Notes: a model not told the origin generated them from the letters alone. DNA of 51,455 nt from Sandaracinaceae bacterium (GCA_019637095.1 JAHBWG010000070.1:1-51455), one strand, 5' to 3'. Counted from the stretch's first letter, positions 25,332 to 34,460 are shown. Program-made: numbers and translations.

Positions 25332-26309
25332 ATGAGGTGGCTCCGCACGCGCGCCGGCTCGATCGCGATCGCGCTCGCGATCGCGTGCGTGGGCTCCGTC
25401 GCGATCGCGCAGACGGCGCCGCCGAGCCCCGGCTACCCGGGCGAGGACGAGAGCTGGCGCTTCAACCAGCACGACCGGCGCGTGAAGGTGGTGCTCCTCG
25501 CGGGCTCGATCGGCGCGTTCCGCAACCGCCCGTACGGAGCCCTCATCCACCAGTGGTGCGCAAACGTGGAGGTGCGCAACCTCTCCGTCGTCGGCGCCGG
25601 CGCCCCGCAGCTCTACACGCGCCTGCAGAACGACGTGCTCGAGAACCCGACGTACCCGCGCGGCGCGCGCCACCTCGAGCTCTGGCTGCTGTTCGGCGGC
25701 GGCCTCAACAGCGTCGCGGGCGTCACGCGGACGAACTTCGCGATGAACCGCATGTTCCGCCTCGCGCACCGGCGCGGCCTGCGCGTCGCCGCCATGACGC
25801 TCACGCCGTGGGGTGAGGACGGCACCGACGACGAGCGCTGGCGCGGCGGCCGGGCGCTGCACTCGCTCCGCGCGACCCGCCGCGTCGTCGACTACGTGAT
25901 GGGACGCTCGACGCCCGAGGAGGCGCTCGGCCCGTTCGCGCAACGCCGGCCGCGCGGTGTGGCGCCGTCCGATCCGTGGACGCCCGCCGAGCGCCCGGAC
26001 GTCGCGATCGATCTCTACGACGCGCCCGCCCTGCGCGACGCCGAGGCGAGCCCGTGGCCCCTCGACGACGTCCGACAGCGCATCGAGCGCGACCCGCGTT
26101 GGCGGACGGAGACGGCGCGCCTGTCGGCGGAGGCGCGCGCTGCGCGCCTCGAGGCGGACGCGCGCTTCCTCTCGAACGCGCCGCGCTTCTTCTGGCGCTC
26201 GACGCTGCGCGGCTTCGATCACATCCACCCGAACCGGGAGGGACACGAGACGATCGCGCGCGTCGCGTGCCCGCAGCTCCCTCCGAGCTGGGGCTGCCGG
26301 TGTCCGTGA
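25332..26309 (+). CDS. Secreted SGNH/GDSL-like hydrolase
   Basis: This 325-residue exported protein has a signal peptide (1-26, ending IAQ). The likely nucleophile is in 'LLAGSIGAF' (block I), and the catalytic Asp-His pair is in 'GFDHIHPNREGHETIA' near the C-terminus, as in SGNH hydrolases. Block I reads GSIG rather than GDSL, as in several divergent branches. It acts outside the cytoplasm, probably on an ester. Its last bases overlap the GTG of the alpha/beta hydrolase gene (GTGA), so two secreted/soluble hydrolases appear coupled. Confidence 0.75.
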   Translation: MRWLRTRAGSIAIALAIACVGSVAIAQTAPPSPGYPGEDESWRFNQHDRRVKVVLLAGSIGAFRNRPYGALIHQWCANVEVRNLSVVGAGAPQLYTRLQNDVLENPTYPRGARHLELWLLFGGGLNSVAGVTRTNFAMNRMFRLAHRRGLRVAAMTLTPWGEDGTDDERWRGGRALHSLRATRRVVDYVMGRSTPEEALGPFAQRRPRGVAPSDPWTPAERPDVAIDLYDAPALRDAEASPWPLDDVRQRIERDPRWRTETARLSAEARAARLEADARFLSNAPRFFWRSTLRGFDHIHPNREGHETIARVACPQLPPSWGCRCP

Positions 26310-27127
26310 TCCGCGGGTTCGCGCGCGGCCGCGACGGCACGCGCCTCTACTGGGAGCTCGCGGGGCCAGAGGACGCGCCGCCGCTGCTCCTCATCCGCGG
26401 GCTCGCGCGCTCCTCGAGCTACTGGCTCGGCTTCCGGCCCCTGCTCGAGCGCGAGCGCCGCGTGCTCGTCCTCGACAACCGCGGGGTCGGGCGCAGCGAC
26501 ACGCCGCCGCTCTTCTGGACCACGCGCGACATGGCCGACGACGCGGCGGCCGTGCTCGCCGAGAGCGGCGTGGAGCGCGCCGACGTCTTCGGCATCTCGC
26601 TCGGTGGCATGATCGCGCAGGAGCTCGCCCTGCGGCACCCGCACCGCGTCGGTCACCTCGTGCTCGCGTGCACGAGCCCGGGCGGCGCGGGCGCGCGCCC
26701 GATCTCCCCGCGCGCCGCGCTCTCGCTCGCGCGCACCGCGCGCATGGGCCCGCGCGAGGCGCAGGCGAACAACGCGCGCTGGGTGCTCGCCCCGCGCTTC
26801 CTCGCGGAGCGACCGGACATCGTCGAGGCGTGGACGCAGATCGCGGAGCGCGAGCCGAGCACCACCCGCGGGCTGCTCGGGCAGGTCGCCGCCGCGGCGC
26901 GGCACGACGCGTGGCGCGTGCTGCCGCACCTCACCCACGAGACGCTGGTGCTCTGCGGCGACGCGGACGCGCTCATGCCGCCGGTGAACAGCGAGCGGCT
27001 CGCCGCGCGGCTCCCGAACGCCACGCTCGAGTGGGTGCCGGGTGGTGGGCACGACTTCCCGACCGAGCGCCCCGAGGAGACCGCGGCGCGCGTGCTCGCC
27101 TTCTGTCGCGGGCCCCGGCTCGCCTGA
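26306..27127 (+). CDS. Alpha/beta hydrolase
   Basis: This is a 273-residue cytoplasmic hydrolase. The oxyanion region is 'LLLIRGLARSSSYW', the nucleophile elbow is 'GISLGG' (S98), the acid is in 'CGDADALMP' (D219 or D221), and the His is in 'GGGHDFPTE' (H249). GTG 26306 overlaps the upstream stop by 4 bases; a GTG at 26300 is a close alternative. The family resembles 3-oxoadipate enol-lactonase-like esterases, but the substrate cannot be told. Confidence 0.88.
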   Translation: MIRGFARGRDGTRLYWELAGPEDAPPLLLIRGLARSSSYWLGFRPLLERERRVLVLDNRGVGRSDTPPLFWTTRDMADDAAAVLAESGVERADVFGISLGGMIAQELALRHPHRVGHLVLACTSPGGAGARPISPRAALSLARTARMGPREAQANNARWVLAPRFLAERPDIVEAWTQIAEREPSTTRGLLGQVAAAARHDAWRVLPHLTHETLVLCGDADALMPPVNSERLAARLPNATLEWVPGGGHDFPTERPEETAARVLAFCRGPRLA

Positions 27128-27213
27128 GCGCGCGCGCCGTTGCACACTTCCTCGGCGCGGCCGGTTCTTCGCGTGAGCGCGGGCGCGCGTGGTATCCAAG
27201 CGAGAGTTCCCGC

Positions 27214-27696
27214 ATGCGCAAGGCGATCAACGGTGTGCTCTGGCTCGTCGGCCTGACCGTGGTGCTCGCCGTCTACTTCTTCGTCCCGCTCGGGCGCTAC
27301 ACGCTGTTCGAGCACACGCTGCGCATCGCCGCGACCGAGCCGGCGCAAGAGCTCGGCGACGAGCTCGGCACCGCCACCCGCGAGCTCGGCGAGCGCGCGA
27401 TCGGCGAGTGGGAGACGCGGCGCGAGCTCCGGCGCGAGGCCGCCGGCGAGCCGCCGGGCGAGGGAGCCGGCGGCGCGCTGCGCCTGCGCCTCGAGCGCGA
27501 CGGCGTACACGTCGGCGACCGCGTGCTCTCCGCGGCGGAGCTGCGCGAGCGATTGCGCGAGGCACACCGCGTCGCCTCCGACGTCTCCGCGGTCCTCGAG
27601 GCGGCGCCCGGGGTCTCCGCCGCGGACGTCCAAGCGCTGCGCGAGCTGCTGCGCGAGGAGCGCGTCCCGATCCGAGAGGAGGCCCTCGCGCCTTAG
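27214..27696 (+). CDS. Hypothetical membrane-anchored protein
   Basis: This is a 160-residue protein with one N-terminal membrane segment (about 5-25, 'NGVLWLVGLTVVLAVYFFVP') and a charged outer part. The C-terminal half ('LRLERDGVHVGDRVLSAAEL' then 'RERLREAHRVA') resembles the periplasmic domain of ExbD-like proteins, but the ExbD membrane Asp is not visible. Its stop and that of the convergent KAS III gene share TTAG at 27693-27696. The function is unknown. Confidence 0.65.
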   Translation: MRKAINGVLWLVGLTVVLAVYFFVPLGRYTLFEHTLRIAATEPAQELGDELGTATRELGERAIGEWETRRELRREAAGEPPGEGAGGALRLRLERDGVHVGDRVLSAAELRERLREAHRVASDVSAVLEAAPGVSAADVQALRELLREERVPIREEALAP

Positions 27697-28739
27697 AGGC
27701 GCATCAGGGCCGCGCCCCAGTGGAGCCCGGCGCCGAGCCCGAGGAAGCAGAGGAGCTGGCCTTCCTTCAGCTTCCCGTCGCGCCGCAGCTCGTCGACGAG
27801 GATCGGGATCGTCGCGTCCGACGTGTTGCCGAAGCGCGCGATGTTCGACGGCGCCTTCTCGGGCGGCACGCCCAGGCTCTGCACCACCGCGCCGTTGATC
27901 CGGTCGTTGGCCTGGTGCGCGAGGAACCAGTCGATGTCGTCGAGCGCGACGCCGTGGCGCTCGCACAGCTCGCGCACGACGGCGGGCAGGCGCTGGACCG
28001 CGCACTTGAAGAGCTCGCGCCCTCGCATGCTCGGGATGCGCTCGTCGACCGGGACCTCCCAGTACCGGTAGTGCGTGAAGCCGCCCGCCGGGATGAAGAA
28101 GTGGTCGTGACGCACGCCGTCCGTGCGCGTGAGCGTCCCGATGAGCCCGTGCCCCTCCGCGCGCCTCGGGTGCGGGCGGCAGAGCACCGCGCCCGCGCCA
28201 TCGCCGAAGAGCACCGCGGTCTGCCGGTGCTGCGTCGCGAAGCGATACGCCTCCTCGTCCGAGACCGCGCCCTCGCGCAGCGCCTTCCAGTCCCAGGGCA
28301 TGAAGCCCGCGTGCGCGTTGGCGCCGACGACGAGGATCGTCTCGGCCACCCCGGCGGTCATCAGCGAGTCCGCGACCTGCAACGCGAACGGGAAGAACGC
28401 GCACTGCTGGCGGATGTCGAGCGCCGGCACCCCCTCGAGCCCGAGCTCGGCCCCGAGCAGCCCGCCCGAGCCCGGCAGGATGAAGTCCGGGGTCATCGTC
28501 CCGAAGATGATGTAGTCGACGTCGCGCGGCGTGATCCCGGCGGACTCGATGGCCCGCTGCGCGGCGGGCAGCGCGATCTTGCTGACCCCCTGTCCCTCCT
28601 CCGCGAAGTGCCGCTCGGCGATGCCCGAGCGCGGCCGGATCCACTCGTCGCTCGTGTCCATGACGCGCGCGAGGTCGTCGTTGGTGTACGCGGGGCCCGG
28701 CACGTGGTGCCCCGAGCCGATGATGGTGAGTCCAGGCAT
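27693..28739 (-). CDS. Beta-ketoacyl-ACP synthase III (KAS III)
   Basis: This is a 348-residue thiolase-fold enzyme that condenses an acyl-CoA starter with malonyl-ACP to begin fatty-acid or related synthesis. The Cys-His-Asn triad is intact: C113 in 'DIRQQCAFFPFALQVAD', H275 in 'LAHQAND' and N305 in 'FGNTSDAT'. The C-terminus 'LGLGAGLHWGAALMRL' is typical. ATG 28739 is preferred to the GTG at 28787 because it gives the family length; no strong ribosome site is visible. No fab genes lie nearby, so it could be a specialised KAS III rather than housekeeping FabH. Confidence 0.9.
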   Translation of the reverse strand: MPGLTIIGSGHHVPGPAYTNDDLARVMDTSDEWIRPRSGIAERHFAEEGQGVSKIALPAAQRAIESAGITPRDVDYIIFGTMTPDFILPGSGGLLGAELGLEGVPALDIRQQCAFFPFALQVADSLMTAGVAETILVVGANAHAGFMPWDWKALREGAVSDEEAYRFATQHRQTAVLFGDGAGAVLCRPHPRRAEGHGLIGTLTRTDGVRHDHFFIPAGGFTHYRYWEVPVDERIPSMRGRELFKCAVQRLPAVVRELCERHGVALDDIDWFLAHQANDRINGAVVQSLGVPPEKAPSNIARFGNTSDATIPILVDELRRDGKLKEGQLLCFLGLGAGLHWGAALMRL

Positions 28740-28837
28740 GGCGGAATCGACGGGCGACCCTAGCAGTTGACGAGGTCGATGAGCCACCCGACGTATCTGG
28801 GAATGCTGGTATCCTCCACGACCTCGCGGGGAGCTCG

Positions 28838-29752
28838 ATGACGACCGACTTCGATTTCGCGACCTACGTCGAGCGCAAGCGGACGGGGTCCTGGGGGCGC
28901 GACGAAGGCGTCCGCTACGCCTACTCGGCCGACCTCGCGATGCTGCGCAGCTTCCAGCGCATCCGGCCGGTCGAGCTCGCGGCGGCGTCCGTCGTGCGCA
29001 CGAGCAAGGAGTGGATGCGCGCGCAGCTCCTGGGCTCGACCGTCAAGGTCGGCCCGACCCAGTTCCCCTCGATCTACGCGATCGCCAAGCACTGCGCGGA
29101 CGTGCTCACCGTCCCGATCCCGACGGTCTACATCAAGAACTCGCCCGTCCCGAACGCCTACACCTACGGCACCGACGACGAGTCCTTCATCGTCGTGCAC
29201 TCCGCGCTCGTCGACCACTTCGACGAGGCCGAGCTCAAGTTCGTGATCGGCCACGAGACGGGCCACATCCAGAACAAGCACGTCGTCTACAACACGGCGC
29301 TCATGATCCTGACGCAGGGGATCGGCGTGTTCGTCGGCTGGATCATCCAGCCCGCCCTCATCGCGCTGCAGCAGTGGACGCGGCGGGCGGAGATCACCTG
29401 CGATCGCGCGGGCTTGCTCTGTTGCCAGGACCTCGACGCGGCGAGCCGCAGCTTCCTCAAGCTCGCGACCGGCTCGCACAAGCTCTACCCCGAGATGAAC
29501 CTGGAGGCGTTCCTCGCGCAGTTCGAGGAAGGGCAGAGCAGCGTCGGGCGCCTCAGCGAGGCGTTCGCGTCGCACCCCTACCTCCCCAAGCGCATCCACG
29601 CGCTGCGGGTCTTCGCGGACAGCGAGCTGTACCGCGCCGCGAACGGGCTCGGCGCGGGCGGCCTCGACATGGACGAGGTCGACCGCCGCACGAGCGACAT
29701 CATCCAGATCACGAAGGGCGCGGAGAAGGCGCCCGGGGAGGCAAGCGCATGA
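28838..29752 (+). CDS. M48-family zinc metalloprotease
   Basis: This is a 304-residue membrane peptidase of the HtpX/Ste24-like M48 family. The zinc motif H139-E140-T-G-H143 and the third ligand E185 ('RRAEITCDRAG') are clear. A hydrophobic stretch (about 152-178) between them is probably a membrane hairpin, as in M48 proteins. There is no N-terminal signal. The stop overlaps the ATG of the dynamin-like gene (ATGA, 29749-29752), so the two products are made together. Membrane-protein quality control is the family's usual role; here it may act on or with the GTPase. Confidence 0.9.
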   Translation: MTTDFDFATYVERKRTGSWGRDEGVRYAYSADLAMLRSFQRIRPVELAAASVVRTSKEWMRAQLLGSTVKVGPTQFPSIYAIAKHCADVLTVPIPTVYIKNSPVPNAYTYGTDDESFIVVHSALVDHFDEAELKFVIGHETGHIQNKHVVYNTALMILTQGIGVFVGWIIQPALIALQQWTRRAEITCDRAGLLCCQDLDAASRSFLKLATGSHKLYPEMNLEAFLAQFEEGQSSVGRLSEAFASHPYLPKRIHALRVFADSELYRAANGLGAGGLDMDEVDRRTSDIIQITKGAEKAPGEASA

Positions 29753-31581
29753 CTCGGAGCCCGCTCTCGGACTATCAGGGCGTCAAGCGGGAGGTGCTCG
29801 CGTCGCTGCGCGAGGTGGCCGAGCTCGCCGACGGCACGGGGGCGAGCTCGCTAGCCGACCGGCTCGAGTCCGACCGCATCCCGCGCCTCGAGCAGGAGCG
29901 GTTCCACCTCGTGGTGCTCGGCGAGTTCAACCACGGCAAGACCACGTTCGTGAACGCGCTGCTCGGCGCGCCCGTCCTGCCGGTCGGCGTGACGCCGACG
30001 ACGGCGGTGATCCACCACGTCGTGCACGGGCCGGCGCCCCACGCGAGGGCGGTCGGCGGCGGCGAGGACCACGACGTACCGGTCGAGGACGTCGCGGACT
30101 ACGTGGTCGGCGGCAAGGCGGCCGCCGAGGAGGTGCGCTACCTCGAGATCGACTATCCCGCCGCGATCCTCGAGGGCGGCGTGGTGCTCGTCGACACGCC
30201 CGGGGTCAACGACCTCAACAGCGCGCGCGCCGAGATCACGTACAGCTACCTGCCGCGCGCGGACGCGATCCTGTTCCTGCTCGACGCGGGTCAGATCCTC
30301 AAGGAGTCGGAGCGCGCGTTCATCGCGAACAAGCTCCTCGCGCAGTCGCGCGACAAGGTGATGTTCATCATCAACAAGATCGACCTGCTCGACGACGAGG
30401 AGCGGGAGGAGGCGCTCGCCTACGCGCGCACCCACCTCGCGAAGCTCGTCCCCGAGCCCAAGGTCTTCACGCTGAGCGCGGAGCGCGCGCTCGCGGGCGA
30501 GGCCGACGCGTCGGGGCTGACCCACCTCGTGGGCGAGCTGCGCACCTTCCTGACCGAGGAGCGCGGCCGCGTGCTGCTCGACAACGCGCTCGACGCGGGG
30601 CTCCGGGCCGCCGCGACGCTCGAGCAGAGCATCAAGGTGCAGCGGCGCGCGCTCGAGATGGACCACGCGGAGCTCGAGCGGCGGCTCGCCGCCCTCGAGA
30701 CCGACCTCTCCGGCTCGGTCGAGCTCGCGGACCGGCGCGAGCGGCAGATCCGCGAGTCGCTCGCGGGCGTGAAGGCGCTCGTCCGGCGCGAGACGGTGGA
30801 GTTCGGCAAGCGCTTCGCCCTCGCCCTGCCCGGCGAGATCGAGGGGAGCAAGGCCGAGGACCTCAAGCGCTACCTGCCGAGCTTCATGGAGGAGCGCTTC
30901 CGCTCCTTCGCCGACCAGCAGGGCGAGGAGCTCGCCAAGCGGCTCGAGAAGGTGGCCGAGGAGGCGATCGCGTTCGTGACCGAGGACGCGACGGAGCAGC
31001 GCCGCAAGCTCGAGGAGCTCCTCGGCGGAACGGGGCCGGACGTCGATCTGAGCGTCAACACGCTGGCCTACGACGTCGGCGTGATCGCGCTCGGCGCGTT
31101 CGGCATCGGGATCATGGCGCTCTCGAACATCTTCGTCGGCGGCGCGATGACGCTCGCGGCGCCGGTGCTCGCCTACTTCTTCCGGGGCCGCGCGGACCGG
31201 GAGATGAAGAAGCGGGCGATGGAGGAGGCCCCCGAGGCGGTGCGACAGGCCGCCGGCAAGCTCGCCGACGCGTTCGACAAGCAGATCGACGAGTTCGGCG
31301 ACAAGCTCGTCGAGTTCGTGCGCGCCGCGAACGAGGAGACGACCCGCTCGATCGCGGAGGTCGTCCGGGCGGCCCGCACCGCGCGCGCCGCAGGCGCGGA
31401 GGAGCTCGAGGAGCTCACGCAGACGGTGGGCGGCGCGCTCGGCCGGCTCAAGGTCGTCACCGACCGGATGGCGGCCCAGCGCCGGTCCCTCTGGACCAAT
31501 GGCGGCTCCGACGCAGGGTCCGCGCCCGAAGAGGCCGAGCCCGCGAGCGAGTCGGACGACGACGCGGCCGCGCTCGACTGA
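29749..31581 (+). CDS. Bacterial dynamin-like GTPase
   Basis: This is a 610-residue membrane-remodelling GTPase. G1 is GEFNHGKTT (58-66), G2 is TPTT (82-85), G3 is DTPG (149-152) and G4 is NKID (209-212). Helical stalk segments (about 270-430) flank a hydrophobic hairpin (about 441-477, 'GVIALGAFGIGIMALSN'), with coiled regions after it and an acidic tail. This matches bacterial dynamin-like proteins, which bind and reshape membranes. It overlaps the M48 protease gene by 4 bases. A multi-hairpin repeat begins right after the stop. Confidence 0.9.
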   Translation: MTRSPLSDYQGVKREVLASLREVAELADGTGASSLADRLESDRIPRLEQERFHLVVLGEFNHGKTTFVNALLGAPVLPVGVTPTTAVIHHVVHGPAPHARAVGGGEDHDVPVEDVADYVVGGKAAAEEVRYLEIDYPAAILEGGVVLVDTPGVNDLNSARAEITYSYLPRADAILFLLDAGQILKESERAFIANKLLAQSRDKVMFIINKIDLLDDEEREEALAYARTHLAKLVPEPKVFTLSAERALAGEADASGLTHLVGELRTFLTEERGRVLLDNALDAGLRAAATLEQSIKVQRRALEMDHAELERRLAALETDLSGSVELADRRERQIRESLAGVKALVRRETVEFGKRFALALPGEIEGSKAEDLKRYLPSFMEERFRSFADQQGEELAKRLEKVAEEAIAFVTEDATEQRRKLEELLGGTGPDVDLSVNTLAYDVGVIALGAFGIGIMALSNIFVGGAMTLAAPVLAYFFRGRADREMKKRAMEEAPEAVRQAAGKLADAFDKQIDEFGDKLVEFVRAANEETTRSIAEVVRAARTARAAGAEELEELTQTVGGALGRLKVVTDRMAAQRRSLWTNGGSDAGSAPEEAEPASESDDDAAALD

Positions 31582-31659
31582 GTTGGCTGAGGGGTGCTTC
31601 GCACCCCTCCCCAGCGTGAACGCGGCGAAGCCGCGTTCGACCCCCTCGCGGGGCGAGGG
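31582..31659 (+). repeat. Multi-hairpin intergenic repeat, copy 2 (possible bidirectional terminator)
   Basis: Three perfect hairpins follow the dynamin stop: AGGGGTGC-TTC-GCACCCCT (31590-31608), GAACGCGGC-GAA-GCCGCGTTC (31618-31638) and CCCTCGC-GGG-GCGAGGG (31643-31659). The opening GTTGGCTGA.GGGGTGCTTC matches copy 1 at 25158, as does the last hairpin core. It fills the gap between two convergent genes, so it could terminate both. Confidence 0.7.
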
Positions 31660-31667
31660 CGGCCGCG

Positions 31668-32534
31668 TCAGCTCGTGCAATACCCGCGCGGGGCGCCCTG
31701 GATCTGCCGCAGCACGGCGCGCGCGTCGTTCAGGAGCGGCGAGCGCGGGTGCGCGCGGATGAGGGCGTTGAGCGTCGTGCGCGCGTCCGTGCACGCGTGC
31801 AGGGCGTAGAAGGCGCGGCCGATGCCGAGCAGCGCGTCGTCCTCGGCGTCGCTGCCGCGGTGCTCCTGGATCACCCGCTGCAGCTCACCGAGCGCGGTCG
31901 CCGGACGGTTCTCGTCGAGGTAGCTCGCGCCGACGCGGTACTGCGCCATCCCCGCGCGCGAGTCCGCGCGGTGGCGCTGGACGAACGCGCGGTAGAACGC
32001 GCGCGCCCGCCCGTACTCGCGGGCCTCGTACTGGCGCTGCGCCTCCGCCCAGTGCGCGTCCGCAGCCGCCGGGATCTCCGAGTCCTCGAGCACCACCTCG
32101 ACGCCCGCCGAGCGCGCGATCTTCTGGAGCTGGCGCTGGATCGCCGCGGACTCTTCCTCGGCTTGGGTCTGCCGGCGCTGGAGCTCGTTGCGCATCTCCG
32201 CGAGCTGCCCCTCGAGCGCCATGACCTGGCCTCGGAGCTGCTCGACCTCGGCGCCGGTGTCCGCGGAGTTCCGCGTCACGACCTGCGTGGCCCGCGCCAG
32301 CACCTCCTCGAGGTCGGCCATCTTGGTCTGCGCGTTGGTGAGCTCGGCGCGCAGCTCGTCACGCTGCTGCGCCTGCCCCTGCTCCAGCTCGCGCACTCGC
32401 CGCCGGAGCGCCTCCCCGTCGGAGGCGCTCGTCCAGCAGGCCGACAGGCCCGCGCTGGACGCGAACAGCGCCAGCGCGACCGAGGGCCCTCGCCAGGCGG
32501 TCCTAGCGCTCCTCGAAGTCCGCGCGGCGGTCAC
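31668..32534 (-). CDS. CpoB/YbgF-like coiled-coil TPR lipoprotein
   Basis: This is a 288-residue lipoprotein with lipobox 'AGLSAC'. A long coiled coil (about 45-135, 'VRELEQGQAQQRDELRAELT') precedes TPR repeats (about 155-280, 'HWAEAQRQYEAREYGRARAF'). This is the layout of CpoB, the periplasmic partner of the Tol-Pal system that links outer-membrane constriction to peptidoglycan synthesis. GTG 32534 gives a good signal peptide and overlaps the Pal-like gene by 32 bases. tolQRAB are not in the window. Confidence 0.82.
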   Translation of the reverse strand: MTAARTSRSARTAWRGPSVALALFASSAGLSACWTSASDGEALRRRVRELEQGQAQQRDELRAELTNAQTKMADLEEVLARATQVVTRNSADTGAEVEQLRGQVMALEGQLAEMRNELQRRQTQAEEESAAIQRQLQKIARSAGVEVVLEDSEIPAAADAHWAEAQRQYEAREYGRARAFYRAFVQRHRADSRAGMAQYRVGASYLDENRPATALGELQRVIQEHRGSDAEDDALLGIGRAFYALHACTDARTTLNALIRAHPRSPLLNDARAVLRQIQGAPRGYCTS

Positions 32535-33138
32535 GCGCCCAGCTCGACTCGTCGGACCCACGGGCCATCTCCTCGCCCATGGACTGTGTGGCCGTGCGGT
32601 TGCGCGGGATCCCGAGGCGCTGGACCTGGCCCTGCACCGCCTGCGCCCTGCGGTGGCCGAGCGCGAGGTTGTACTCCTCCGTCCCGCGCGGGTCGCAGTG
32701 ACCGACGATGGTCACCCGCGCGATGTTGCGCGACTGGAAGCACTCCGCGTTGGCCTGCAGCGTGTTGCGCGCGTTCGCGTCGAGCTCGCTCGAGTCGTAC
32801 GCGAAGTACACCGGCTGCATCATGCACTGCTGCGGGGTCTCGATCGGCGTCTCGGCGACGCGCCGCGCCACGCAGCGGTTGTTCACGCACTCCTCGTCGG
32901 GAGCGCAGTCGGCGTCCGAGCCACACCAGCCCGGGATCGGCTCACAGCGGCCGCCCGCGCAACGTTGGCCGGGCCGACAGTCCCGGTCCCCACGGCACTG
33001 CTGGCAGGCGCCGTTCACGCAGAACTCGCCTTCGTGACAGTGCTCGTCGTTGTCGCAGTTCGGATACTCGGGGTTCGAGCACCCGAAGAGCACGAAGGTC
33101 GCGACGAGGCCGCTCTGGATCGCTGTACGCGTCGACAT
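32503..33138 (-). CDS. Pal-like OmpA-domain lipoprotein with Cys-rich insert
   Basis: This 211-residue lipoprotein has lipobox 'VLFGC' (about residue 20). The C-terminal OmpA domain ('YFAYDSSELDANARNTLQA', 'VGHCDPRGTEEYNLALGHRR') has the peptidoglycan-binding signature of Pal. Between them lies a Cys-rich segment of about 75 residues with some 14 cysteines in 'C.....C..G..C..G.C' modules, which ordinary Pal lacks. ATG 33138 has AGGAGG 11 bases upstream. It is probably the first gene of a pal-cpoB operon. Confidence 0.88.
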   Translation of the reverse strand: MSTRTAIQSGLVATFVLFGCSNPEYPNCDNDEHCHEGEFCVNGACQQCRGDRDCRPGQRCAGGRCEPIPGWCGSDADCAPDEECVNNRCVARRVAETPIETPQQCMMQPVYFAYDSSELDANARNTLQANAECFQSRNIARVTIVGHCDPRGTEEYNLALGHRRAQAVQGQVQRLGIPRNRTATQSMGEEMARGSDESSWARDRRADFEER

Positions 33139-33263
33139 CGAGATCACCCCTCCTGGAGTCGGCCGGAGTTACCTGGTTCGAGGCCAGGTGTCAATGCCCG
33201 CGCGGTTGCGCCCCGTCGGCCCCTGCGCCAGGCTCCGCCGACACTCATCCCAGAGAGGCGACC

Positions 33264-34460
33264 ATGACCTTCGAGCTCGCGAGCCGAGTCCGCTCCATGC
33301 CCCCCTCCGCCACCCTGGCGATCACGCAGCGCGCGTCCGAGCTGGCCGCCGCGGGCCACGACGTGATCGGCTTCGGGGTCGGGCAGCCCGACTTCGTGAC
33401 CCCGAGCCACATCCTCGACGCGGCCCGCGAGGCCCTCACGCGCTCGAGCGGCTACACCGCGGTGCGCGGGATCGGGCCCCTGCTCGAGGCGATCCGTGAC
33501 GAGTCGCTGCGGCGTCGCCGCGTCGCGCACGACACGTCCGAGATCGTCGTCTCCGTCGGCGCCAAGCACACCCTCTTCAACCTCGCGATGGTCCTCTACG
33601 AGCCGGGCGACGAGGTCATCATCCCGGCGCCGTACTGGGTGAGCTACCCCGCGCAGGTCGAGCTCTTCGGCGGCGTCCCGAAGATCGTCGAGACGCACGA
33701 AGCGGACGGCTTCCGCCTGAGCCCGGACGCGCTGCGCGCCGCGGTGAGCCCGCGGACGAAGGCGATCATCCTCTGCTCGCCGTCGAACCCGACCGGGGCC
33801 GCGTACCGCCGGGAGGACCTCGAGGCGCTCGCCGGGGCGCTGCGCGAGGGGGACTACTGGATCCTCACCGACGAGATCTACGGCGAGCTCGTCTACGACG
33901 GGTTCGACCAGGTCTCGCTGCTCGAGGTCGCGCCCGACCTGCGCGACCGGCTGATCGTGGTCGACGGCGTGAGCAAGACGTACGCGATGACGGGGTGGCG
34001 GATCGGCTGGGCCCTCGCCCCGGCGGCGGTCGCCAAGGCCGTCGACAAGGTGCAGGGCCAGTCGACGACGAACCCGACCGCGGTCGCGCAGCACGCGGCG
34101 GTCGCCGCGCTCCGCGGCGACAAGGCCCCCGTCGCGGCGATGGTGGCCGCGTTCGCGGAGCGGCGGCGGGCGATCGTCGACGGCCTCAACGCCATCGACG
34201 GGATCTCCTGCCGCGAGCCCGAGGGGGCGTTCTACGCGTTCCCGAACGTCACGGGGCTGCTCGGCCGGAGCGCGGGCGGCCAGGTCCTCACGGACGACCT
34301 CGCGGTCGGCAAGTGGCTGCTCGAGACGGCCGGCTGCGCGCTCGTCCCGGGCACCGAGTTCGGCGCGCCGGGGTTCCTGCGCATGAGCTACGCGACCTCG
34401 ATGGACAACATCGAGCGCGGGCTCGCCAAGATCAGGGCCGCCGTCGCCGAGCTCGGCTGA
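33264..34460 (+). CDS. Aspartate aminotransferase, class I
   Basis: This is a 398-residue PLP enzyme that exchanges amino groups between aspartate (or a related amino acid) and 2-oxoglutarate. The PLP lysine is K238 in 'GVSKTYAMTGWRIGW'. Also seen are N175 ('SNPTG'), D203 and Y206 ('DEIYGELVY'), and the substrate Arg near the end ('FLRMSYATS'). It fits the AspC/Ib subgroup. GAGAGG lies 5 bases before the ATG. Its last 29 bases overlap the tail of the minus-strand gene at 34432. Confidence 0.93.
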   Translation: MTFELASRVRSMPPSATLAITQRASELAAAGHDVIGFGVGQPDFVTPSHILDAAREALTRSSGYTAVRGIGPLLEAIRDESLRRRRVAHDTSEIVVSVGAKHTLFNLAMVLYEPGDEVIIPAPYWVSYPAQVELFGGVPKIVETHEADGFRLSPDALRAAVSPRTKAIILCSPSNPTGAAYRREDLEALAGALREGDYWILTDEIYGELVYDGFDQVSLLEVAPDLRDRLIVVDGVSKTYAMTGWRIGWALAPAAVAKAVDKVQGQSTTNPTAVAQHAAVAALRGDKAPVAAMVAAFAERRRAIVDGLNAIDGISCREPEGAFYAFPNVTGLLGRSAGGQVLTDDLAVGKWLLETAGCALVPGTEFGAPGFLRMSYATSMDNIERGLAKIRAAVAELG

